DNA of 6,287 bases, from assembly GCA_020853515.1 (NCBI GenBank), contig JADYYU010000057.1, forward strand, positions 1 to 6,287. Direction: 5' to 3'. The translations under genes and the position numbers were made by a program. The notes under the pieces are model-generated. The model did not search any database, was not told the DNA's origin, and was given only the letters and a program-made list of their open reading frames with translations. Source of the DNA: Chitinophagaceae bacterium. GTDB taxonomy: Bacteria > Bacteroidota > Bacteroidia > Chitinophagales > Chitinophagaceae. Shown here piece by piece: positions 1-5,837 of the stretch; the stretch's first letter is position 1, and each line of letters opens with the position of its first letter.

Positions 1-427
1 CCGACTGTATATTGTCCGATGGTTTCAACTTCAGTAATTTATCTTTCAGTTCCAGGATCAGTCTTTTGGCCGATTTTGGACCGATCCCCTTTATTCTACC
101 CAGCAGGAGTTCATTTTCGGTGACAATTGCATGACGGATCTCATCGGGTTTCATACTTGATAGCATCATACGCGCTGTAGAGGCCCCCACTCCGCTTACA
201 GAAAGCAAATGAATAAAAAGGGTTCTTTCATCATCATCAAAAAAACCAAACAGCGTATGCGCGTCCTCTTTCACCTGCAAATAGGTCAATAGACGACCTT
301 GCTGCAAGTCCTGAATCTGCGAATAAGTATGTAAGCTGATGTACACTTCATATCCCACTCCATTCACATCAAGCCACACGTAGGCAGGGGTCTTCACAAT
401 ATATTTGCCGGTCAGAAATGCGTACAT
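1..427 (-). CDS. ruvA: Holliday junction branch migration complex subunit RuvA (partial, C-terminus beyond window)
   Basis: RuvA binds four-way Holliday junctions as a tetramer and loads the RuvB motor for branch migration in recombinational repair. The reverse strand reads from an ATG at 427-425 with no stop to the window edge, giving 142 residues; full RuvA proteins are about 190-205. The start MYAFLTGKYIVKTP followed by VNGVGYEVY (about residues 21-29) is the typical N-terminal OB-fold. Residues 57-63 (EDAHTLF) lead to GFFDDDER, the usual end of domain I. Two helix-hairpin-helix motifs that contact junction DNA are visible: SGVGAS (G79, G81) and KGIGPKSAKRL (G114, G116). The flexible linker and domain III, which binds RuvB, are missing only because the window ends. 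It is divergent from the plus-strand membrane operon, and nothing links the two functionally. Identification is secure. Confidence 0.97.
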   Translation of the reverse strand, partial: MYAFLTGKYIVKTPAYVWLDVNGVGYEVYISLHTYSQIQDLQQGRLLTYLQVKEDAHTLFGFFDDDERTLFIHLLSVSGVGASTARMMLSSMKPDEIRHAIVTENELLLGRIKGIGPKSAKRLILELKDKLLKLKPSDNIQS

Positions 428-438
428 AATAGGGATTA

Positions 439-446
439 CAAATATA
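439..446 (-). promoter_or_regulatory. Putative -7 promoter box of ruvA (TATATTTG)
   Basis: Read on the minus strand, this is a perfect match to the Bacteroidota -7 consensus TAnnTTTG. It ends 11 bases before the ruvA ATG, so the transcript would have a leader of only a few bases. No clear TTG -33 element lies 17-23 bases upstream; there is only a T-run. The call rests on one short motif in AT-rich DNA and may be chance. Confidence 0.4.
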
Positions 447-536
447 GTAATTTATGTGAGAACTGTAAAAAGATTAAAAATTTAGGAAAGAGTTAGCAAT
501 TGAGCGATTCCGGGACTGCATCAGCGTCTGGCATAA

Positions 537-554
537 TACCGGTCTGACCCGGTA
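537..554. repeat. Perfect 6-bp inverted repeat in the ruvA / plus-strand operon intergenic region
   Basis: TACCGG at 537-542 and CCGGTA at 549-554 are exact inverted copies separated by six bases. The element stands out as a GC-rich patch in AT-rich intergenic DNA. It lies directly upstream of a TAAGTTTG -7 box (559-566), in the space where the -33/-7 spacer would be. It could be an operator half-site pair or a small hairpin. It does not look like a terminator for a gene in this window, because no plus-strand gene ends upstream of it. Confidence 0.4.
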
Positions 555-558
555 ATTT

Positions 559-566
559 TAAGTTTG
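559..566 (+). promoter_or_regulatory. Putative -7 promoter box for the three-gene membrane operon (TAAGTTTG)
   Basis: This is an exact match to the Bacteroidota -7 consensus TAnnTTTG on the plus strand, about 90 bases before the ATG at 658. No good TTG is found 17-23 bases upstream; CTG trinucleotides at 528-530 and 544-546 are the nearest. A GC-rich dyad (537-554) occupies the spacer. If used, the leader would be roughly 85 bases. The rest of 428-657 shows no other convincing gene or RNA structure. Confidence 0.4.
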
Positions 567-657
567 CAATTAGAGTTTTGCGGAATGAAATAAAAGCTTT
601 TAACCATAAAAAGCAACATTTACTAATTATTAAAGTACATTGCTAGCATTTTTTCAC

Positions 658-1413
658 ATGATCAAATGGATGCTTCAGGTTGTATTGGTGATCGGACTGG
701 TATTTTGCCTGTTTATCGGACTGATCCACTATTTATTTTCGATTAAAAAATTTCCGGTTTCCGGCCTGCCTCAGCAGCAATACTGGATACATAAAGGATT
801 GTTTAATAACAAAACCGTGTTTGAAAATACAATTCCTGCGTTTGACAGCGCTTACAGGCAGCACCTGAGTGGAGTAGAGATGGATGTCTTTTACATCGAC
901 TCCATCAATGATTTTATCATCACCCACGACCTGCCCAACAGGTATCAGTTAGCTCCCCTGAGGCTTTCTGAAGTCTTTTTAAAATACGATACGGCCTTTT
1001 CGTACTGGCTCGATCTAAAAAACCTGAACGACGTTAATAAAGAACGGATCACATTAAAATTCAAAAGTTTAATGACACCTTCACTGTCAGCAAAGGTTTT
1101 TATTGAATCAGCAAATGCAGCAGCGCTGGGCTATCTGGCTGCGCAAAAACTAAATACATTATACTGGATACAGTACAACCGTACTAATTTCATCAGGAAA
1201 TGGTTCAAGCTAACCCTTATCAAATGGCAGTTTATTCAATACCGCTATTGTGGAGCGACCATTGCTGCCTCAATGACTGATGAGCCTTTTTTTGAGACTT
1301 TTAAGGAGGTTCCCAAATTTATATTTCATATTTACACACCGGAATTATATCGTACGGTACAGAAGCAACAAAACACTGCGGTATATTTGATGGATTATTT
1401 GCCCGCTCAATAA
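658..1413 (+). CDS. Membrane-anchored glycerophosphodiester phosphodiesterase-like (PLC-like phosphodiesterase superfamily) protein
   Basis: GDPD-family enzymes cleave glycerophosphodiesters to glycerol-3-phosphate and an alcohol, using a TIM-barrel with divalent metal. I chose the ATG at 658 (251 aa); the frame is open to a TTG at 640, but the ATG begins a natural MIKW plus hydrophobic anchor (about residues 5-27). The rest should be periplasmic. Family landmarks are in order: H45-K46-G47 (usually HRG), E56-N57-T58, E74-x-D76 in GVEMDV, and H90-D91. Then come WLDLKN (D119, K121), in the place of the usual E-x-K strand, and FIES (E150-S151). These cover the metal ligands and catalytic histidines. 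Departures from typical GDPDs are K for R after the first His, D for E at 119, and a short C-terminal half. It is therefore probably a divergent hydrolase of unknown substrate. Its stop is one base from the next start, so the two genes are likely co-translated. Confidence 0.75.
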   Translation: MIKWMLQVVLVIGLVFCLFIGLIHYLFSIKKFPVSGLPQQQYWIHKGLFNNKTVFENTIPAFDSAYRQHLSGVEMDVFYIDSINDFIITHDLPNRYQLAPLRLSEVFLKYDTAFSYWLDLKNLNDVNKERITLKFKSLMTPSLSAKVFIESANAAALGYLAAQKLNTLYWIQYNRTNFIRKWFKLTLIKWQFIQYRYCGATIAASMTDEPFFETFKEVPKFIFHIYTPELYRTVQKQQNTAVYLMDYLPAQ

Positions 1414-1414
1414 A

Positions 1415-3319
1415 ATGATACAGACCGGAATTTTTCTGAAAAAATATTTGCTGTACAGGTTTCTGATCATATTGGTTATCCTTCAGGTTTCACGTATTAT
1501 TTTTTATGCTGTAAACAGGGATATGTTTTTGTCAGAGCCGGCACAGATCGGAGCTACCTTTATCAAATCTATCCTTTTTGATGTCTTAAGCAACCTTCTT
1601 TATTTTACACCTTATCTGTTGCTGCTGTTGCTGTTTACGCTGTTGTTTAAACAAACCAGGAAAGCACCACTGCTGTTGCTCAATGTTTATTATTCAGTCC
1701 TCTTCTGGTTTGTGAGTATCTTAAGTCTGGCTGATATTTTTTATTATAAATTCAACCTCCGGCGGATCAATCTTGAGGTACTGACCTTAATGAGAGATTC
1801 TAAAGCCTCTATCGTTCATTTCGCAGCAGGGCATCCTGAAGCCATCGTGCTGTTGATCATGTTGATGTTACTCTATTATCTGAGTATCAAAAAGACAAGT
1901 TTACCGCCAGGCTTTTCACATAATATATCTTTCAAAAATGTAATACTGGCCGGCCTTGCTTTCTGTGCGTTGATTCTGTTCATCTTTCTAAAATTTGCAA
2001 AATACTTTTCGCCCTTGTCTTCTTCACTGATTGTAGCACCGGGCTATACCGGTTTATACACTAACAGTCCTCAGGTATTTATCTACTCATTCAGGTCGGG
2101 CTGGACGTATGTAAAACCACTTCAATATTTTACGGATGAAGAGGCAGACCAAAGGGTTCCGGTTTTTTATGCCGGAAGACAAAGCATCGCGGGCCAGCGA
2201 AATGTGATCGTATTTATCCTTGAAAGTTTTTCGTATAGCTACCTGGATGCCGATAATCCTGAAAAACCAGCAACACCATTTTTCGATTCACTGATCCGGC
2301 ACAGTATCTTCTTTACCAATGCGTACGCCAATAATACCACTTCAGCAAACGGACTTTGCAGTATTTTGACAGGACTACCTTCTCTCACCAATCAACCATT
2401 TTTCAGTTCACCCTACGCGGGCAATCCAATCGATGCAGCAGGAATTGCACTCAGTAAAAAAGGATATGAAACCAGCTTTTTTCTGGGGGCCAACGAAGAT
2501 CATTTTGGTTTTAAAAAAGGCACCAAGCTGCTGGGCATCGAACATTATTATAATGGCGAAACATTTCCGGCGGCTCAGCAGGATGGCACCTGGGGTGTGT
2601 TTGACGGCCCTTTTCTGCAGTACTTTGCGCAAACATCATCTCAGATCAGCGAACCCTTCTTCAGTGTTTTTTTTACCATATCAACGCATTATCCGTTTAA
2701 AATTCCGGATTCATTGGAGCAGCAATTTAGCGGCAAACATCATTACGATAATGAGCGGGCTGTTTCGTATGTCGACAACGCATTTAGTTTGTTTTTTGAA
2801 AAAGTAAAAAATACAGACTGGTTTAAAAACACTGTTTTTATCTTCACGGGCGATCACGTTTCAAAAGAAAATAAAAGAGAAAGGCAGCATTTTAATTTCA
2901 ACTCTTATTTTCATATTCCCCTGTTTATTTTTGATCCTCAAAACACGGAAGGACGCACCGTCAGTCATCTGGTTCAACACACAGATATTCCTGCTACTAT
3001 CGCCGATATTACTGGTCTTGAAGATACGATCCTGTGTTTTGGCCGTTCAATGTTCGACTGTGTCGGCAACCGTTATACCGTCAACAGATATTCAGAAAAT
3101 ATCGTGCAAATGATCGATACTGCCATGCTGATCCAGTACGATATTCAGGCTGATCGGTTACTGGATATTTATAAAATTGGCCGGAATGATGAGCTCGAAA
3201 AAGAAACCGACAGCATCCAGTTATCAAGGGCGAACAAGGAGAAAATCCCTTTGCTAAAAGCATATATGCAACAGTACTTCAACCGCTTGTACTATAACCG
3301 GCTTTTCAAAAAAAAATAA
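1415..3319 (+). CDS. LTA synthase/OpgB-like sulfatase-fold membrane phosphotransferase (alkaline phosphatase superfamily)
   Basis: Members of this family (LtaS, OpgB/MdoB) move phosphoglycerol from phosphatidylglycerol onto a polymer or glycan at the outer face of the inner membrane. The 634-residue protein has about five membrane segments (near 11-33, 60-79, 86-110, 141-158, 174-195), then an exported catalytic domain from about 263 to 545, the same layout and length as LtaS. Active-site landmarks are present: E270 in NVIVFILES, nucleophile T309 in NTTSANG, H425 in STHYPF and D480-H481 in FTGDHV. W393 and D397 in WGVFDGPF match the family's substrate-pocket block, and DIPATIADITGL (524-535) is the common C-terminal motif. 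All expected metal and nucleophile positions look intact, so it should be active. The substrate cannot be read from sequence: phosphoglycerol transfer is the best guess, and phosphoethanolamine transfer or hydrolysis is possible. It ends in a lysine-rich tail encoded over a run of nine A. Confidence 0.87.
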   Translation: MIQTGIFLKKYLLYRFLIILVILQVSRIIFYAVNRDMFLSEPAQIGATFIKSILFDVLSNLLYFTPYLLLLLLFTLLFKQTRKAPLLLLNVYYSVLFWFVSILSLADIFYYKFNLRRINLEVLTLMRDSKASIVHFAAGHPEAIVLLIMLMLLYYLSIKKTSLPPGFSHNISFKNVILAGLAFCALILFIFLKFAKYFSPLSSSLIVAPGYTGLYTNSPQVFIYSFRSGWTYVKPLQYFTDEEADQRVPVFYAGRQSIAGQRNVIVFILESFSYSYLDADNPEKPATPFFDSLIRHSIFFTNAYANNTTSANGLCSILTGLPSLTNQPFFSSPYAGNPIDAAGIALSKKGYETSFFLGANEDHFGFKKGTKLLGIEHYYNGETFPAAQQDGTWGVFDGPFLQYFAQTSSQISEPFFSVFFTISTHYPFKIPDSLEQQFSGKHHYDNERAVSYVDNAFSLFFEKVKNTDWFKNTVFIFTGDHVSKENKRERQHFNFNSYFHIPLFIFDPQNTEGRTVSHLVQHTDIPATIADITGLEDTILCFGRSMFDCVGNRYTVNRYSENIVQMIDTAMLIQYDIQADRLLDIYKIGRNDELEKETDSIQLSRANKEKIPLLKAYMQQYFNRLYYNRLFKKK

Positions 3320-3353
3320 ATCCTTCCTAACTTCAAATCTGATATCATTGTAC

Positions 3354-4787
3354 ATGAAAAAATGCAGTCCCGGAACATTCCTGTATATTATATTTTCTGC
3401 CTGCACAGTGGCATGGGTTCTTTACCGGTCAGTGGTACTAAGCATCACCAACGATGAAGCCTTTTCATTTTACAATGTGGCCACCCGTCATTTTAAAATG
3501 ATGTGTGGCACAGCCAACACACATTGGTTGAATTCAGTATTTGTATTGATTGAAACCTCGTTTATCGGTTCAAAGGAATGGATGATCCGGCTACATTCAG
3601 TTGCAGCCTGTCTCATTTTTGCTTATGCATTACACCGGCTGACGTCCTTTTTTATAAAAAATTCATGGCAGTTACTCATTCCGCTTTCCATGCTGCTCAT
3701 GAATACGTATCTCCTCGATTTTTTTTCATTGGCCCGGGGGTATGGCCTGAGTCTGGCATTTGAAATGTTGGCTTTCAACGCCATTGCACGAAAAGATGAC
3801 AGCGTTAAAAAAAACCTGCAGGTCTATCTTTATTTTGCGTTTGCGACAGCCGCTTGCTATACCTGTATATTTATAATGTTCGCCTACTTTTTGTATGATG
3901 TGAGTATCCATTTCAAACAGCTTCGCTTCAGATTGCTGACTTCAAAAAAATTTCACATGACGCTGATTCCTTTCTATCTCATCACCTTAATAGCTGTTCC
4001 CAATATTCTATTTATTAAGCATTCCGGAGATCTGGAAGAAGGACAAAGTAACGGCTTACTCGCTGATACATTTGGTGTATTTTTCGAACGAAGTTATTCA
4101 GTCAGCAATTCCAATATAAGTGTACTGATGGCGGCAGTACTATTTGCGGGGATAGTTGCATTTTACCTTGCTTACTCAGCCGCACTGCATGCCCGCATCA
4201 AAGTCCTTTTCAACATTTTCTTTATCAATGTACTGCTGATCGAGTTTGCTTATTTCTTTTTGAAGATCCCTTATGTATTTGGCCGGACAGCCCTGTATAT
4301 CGATAGCCTGTTCCTCATCATCATCGCGTTCATGATTCTATTTATCCTCCATAAAATGAGTGGCCGGTGGACCATTGTCTGCAGTGTATTATTCGTGATT
4401 GCCGCTACAGGTAATTTATTCTTTAATAAGAACCTGTATACAACGTCTGAATGGTGGAAAACACAAGGTATCGAGAACGTGCCCCGTGATCTGAAAAAAA
4501 TGGAAGGCGCACAAATGATCGGAAAAAAACTGGCGGTGCATCTCGCGCAACTTGGCAGCTACACTAATTATTATCAGTATTTATATCCCTCTGCACTAAA
4601 TGATACCGTGTATTCATTTTGCGAAAACAAATCCGGCATTTACGATGCCGTAACCCTGCAAAATCTGTTGCTGCAGGATTATGTGCTGATGCTGCAACCC
4701 TACGGGCAGTATATCGATCAAAGAAACTATACAGTACTTAAACATTACAAAGAGATGCGCAGTGACCTGTTAAAAATTATCAAGTAG
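3354..4787 (+). CDS. GT-C-type polytopic glycosyltransferase-like membrane protein
   Basis: GT-C enzymes transfer sugars from polyprenyl- or dolichyl-phosphate donors to lipids, glycans or proteins on the outer side of the membrane. The ATG at 3354 gives 477 aa; a TTG six bases earlier is less likely. The hallmark acidic pair is in the first external loop, TNDEAFSFYN (D34-E35), just after TM1 (about 8-28). It is followed by ANTHWLNSVF (54-63), GSKEWMIRLHSV (72-83) and FFSLARGYGLSL (123-134), a block order typical of the PMT/ArnT/RgtA-like group. Around nine to eleven membrane segments extend to about residue 357, and the last 120 residues are a soluble, presumably periplasmic, domain ending in ordinary hydrophilic sequence. 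It starts 34 bases after the LtaS-like gene on the same strand, so co-transcription is likely. Donor and acceptor cannot be inferred. Overall similarity to known enzymes looks low, but the motif pattern makes the fold assignment reasonably firm. Confidence 0.75.
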   Translation: MKKCSPGTFLYIIFSACTVAWVLYRSVVLSITNDEAFSFYNVATRHFKMMCGTANTHWLNSVFVLIETSFIGSKEWMIRLHSVAACLIFAYALHRLTSFFIKNSWQLLIPLSMLLMNTYLLDFFSLARGYGLSLAFEMLAFNAIARKDDSVKKNLQVYLYFAFATAACYTCIFIMFAYFLYDVSIHFKQLRFRLLTSKKFHMTLIPFYLITLIAVPNILFIKHSGDLEEGQSNGLLADTFGVFFERSYSVSNSNISVLMAAVLFAGIVAFYLAYSAALHARIKVLFNIFFINVLLIEFAYFFLKIPYVFGRTALYIDSLFLIIIAFMILFILHKMSGRWTIVCSVLFVIAATGNLFFNKNLYTTSEWWKTQGIENVPRDLKKMEGAQMIGKKLAVHLAQLGSYTNYYQYLYPSALNDTVYSFCENKSGIYDAVTLQNLLLQDYVLMLQPYGQYIDQRNYTVLKHYKEMRSDLLKIIK

Positions 4788-4804
4788 CGACACAATAATA
4801 AGCG

Positions 4805-5191
4805 CTAATTCATCAGGTAATAGGTATCGTAGTTGGTGATGGCTTGTCCATCGGCATCATAGCCGGTTACAGGATTTGTAAAAGATAAACGGCCACTTTT
4901 GCTTTTATAAATTTTAAATGTGTGGCTTGCATACCTGCTGTTGCCGCAATATAACTTCATCGTATTGTTGTTCATATCATACTCGAGTTCAAACTCCTGT
5001 ACTTTATTGTAAATATCATTGTAATTAAACCAATACAGATAGCCGTTGTTTGTAATTTCCATTTTATAATTGCTGGATGCGTACCCGTTCAGTTTCCAGA
5101 TACCGGTAAGGGCTGATTGTGGAATTGGTTCCTGTTTGCTGCAGGATGCGAATAAAAAGATGGCTGCGAAAAGTAAATTAATAAATTTCAT
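4805..5191 (-). CDS. Small lipoprotein with lipocalin-like domain signature
   Basis: This 128-residue protein begins with a classic lipoprotein signal: K2, a hydrophobic stretch (3-15) and the lipobox F-A-S-C with C17 as the lipidated residue. The next residues (S18 K19 Q20 E21) lack an inner-membrane-retaining Asp at +2, so outer-membrane location is likely; surface exposure cannot be decided. LTGIWKL (28-34) matches the opening strand of the small lipocalin-like domains common in Bacteroidota lipoproteins. The rest alternates polar and aromatic residues, as expected for a compact beta-barrel (MEITNNGYLYWF, KLYCGNSRY, HTFKIY). The ligand and role are unknown. It converges tail-to-tail with the GT-C gene, 17 bases apart. 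It lies 107 bases downstream of the TauE-like gene on the same strand, so it may be read from that transcript or from its own promoter. A one-mismatch -7 box (TCACTTTG, minus strand, 5269-5262) lies about 70 bases before the ATG, without a clear -33 element. Confidence 0.85.
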   Translation of the reverse strand: MKFINLLFAAIFLFASCSKQEPIPQSALTGIWKLNGYASSNYKMEITNNGYLYWFNYNDIYNKVQEFELEYDMNNNTMKLYCGNSRYASHTFKIYKSKSGRLSFTNPVTGYDADGQAITNYDTYYLMN

Positions 5192-5298
5192 GATGTTTTA
5201 ATTTTGTTCTTTGACTCAAAAACAGATGAAAGGTTTAATGAACACATCATTCTTTTTGAAGCAAAGTGATCACGCCATGTGCATACTACGTACGAACG

Positions 5299-5673
5299 CT
5301 ATTTCTTGTCAATAAACAAAAATTTGATCGCTATGACGATCATCAGTACGGCAAAGATCTTTTTCAGAATGAGAGGCGATACACTGACGGCAAACTTACT
5401 ACCGAAATACCCACCCACCACAAAACCGATACATAAGATCAGTGCAATTTTCCATTCAACCATGCCCTTTTGCCAATAGGTATAGGCAGCTACAAAACTT
5501 ACCGGCAGAGACAACATGGCGAGTGTAGTTCCCTGAGCGGTTTGCTGACTCAGTCCGCATACCATTACCAGTAAAGGTACGATCACAATGCCGCCGCCAA
5601 TACCCACCAAACCACTTAACGCACCGGCTGCCAAGCCAATAAAAATAAGCCCTCCGATAGTTGTTGCATTCAT
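5299..5673 (-). CDS. Half-size TauE/SafE family (TSUP) membrane permease
   Basis: TauE/SafE proteins are inner-membrane carriers proposed to export sulfite, sulfonates or other organic anions. Full-length members have about 240-280 residues and arise from two repeated halves. This one has 124 residues, a single repeat unit, with an ATG at 5673-5671 and a TAG end. The N-terminal signature is clear: G17-A-L-S-G21-L-V-G24-I-G26-G27-G28 with P33, followed by QGTTLAMLSLPVSF (47-60) and VVGGYFGSKFA (85-95). About four membrane segments fit (6-38, 48-66, 74-95, 100-119). Both ends look natural, so this appears to be one of the stand-alone half-size TSUP proteins, expected to work as a homodimer, and not a truncated gene. 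No second half lies within the window on the downstream side, where a lipoprotein gene follows. The substrate is unknown. The gene is divergent from the ExbB-type gene across an AT-rich 164-base region. Confidence 0.88.
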   Translation of the reverse strand: MNATTIGGLIFIGLAAGALSGLVGIGGGIVIVPLLVMVCGLSQQTAQGTTLAMLSLPVSFVAAYTYWQKGMVEWKIALILCIGFVVGGYFGSKFAVSVSPLILKKIFAVLMIVIAIKFLFIDKK

Positions 5674-5752
5674 AATTTACAGTTTATTTAACACAATAAA
5701 AGTAGGCCAAATTACGTTTAAGTTATGTGTTAATTACTTTTTTTTCTAAAAC

Positions 5753-5782
5753 TTGTTTTATTCAACTATAAATATATCTTTG
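5753..5782 (+). promoter_or_regulatory. Promoter of the ExbB-type gene (TTG, 19 bases, TATCTTTG)
   Basis: The -33 element TTG (5753-5755) and a perfect TAnnTTTG -7 box (5775-5782) are spaced by 19 bases, squarely within the reported Bacteroidota sigma-A arrangement. Transcription would start near 5787-5790, giving a leader of about 50 bases. On the opposite strand, the TauE-like gene has only a 7/8 match (TACTTTTA, 5704-5697) as a possible -7 box. This is the best promoter in the window. Confidence 0.72.
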
Positions 5783-5807
5783 TAGCTCTTATTTTACATT
5801 AAAAAAC

Positions 5808-5825
5808 TAAAAATTTAAATTTTTA
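5808..5825. repeat. Perfect 18-bp AT-only palindrome in the leader of the ExbB-type gene
   Basis: TAAAAATTTAAATTTTTA is its own reverse complement and lies 12 bases before the ATG at 5838, inside the predicted 5' leader. It contains only A and T, in a region that is itself nearly all A and T, so chance is a fair explanation. It takes the place of a ribosome binding site: no Shine-Dalgarno sequence is present. Confidence 0.35.
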
Positions 5826-5837
5826 AAATCACAATTT

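Noticed and set aside
640..657. TTG at 640 as the start of the GDPD-like gene
   Set aside because: The ATG at 658 gives a typical membrane-anchor start; the six extra residues add nothing recognisable.
2408..3263. Several 60-124 codon open frames on both strands inside the LtaS-like gene
   Set aside because: They overlap a strongly supported enzyme frame, and their translations have no family motifs and odd composition.
4785..4807. TAGCG / CGCTA inverted repeat between the convergent GT-C and lipoprotein genes, as a bidirectional terminator
   Set aside because: The stem is only five pairs with a 13-base loop, it overlaps both stop codons, and no T-run follows on either strand.
5266..5273. 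GTGATCAC palindrome, with nearby TACGTA, as an operator upstream of the lipoprotein gene
   Set aside because: Eight- and six-base palindromes are expected by chance in this length, and there is no second copy or well-placed promoter.
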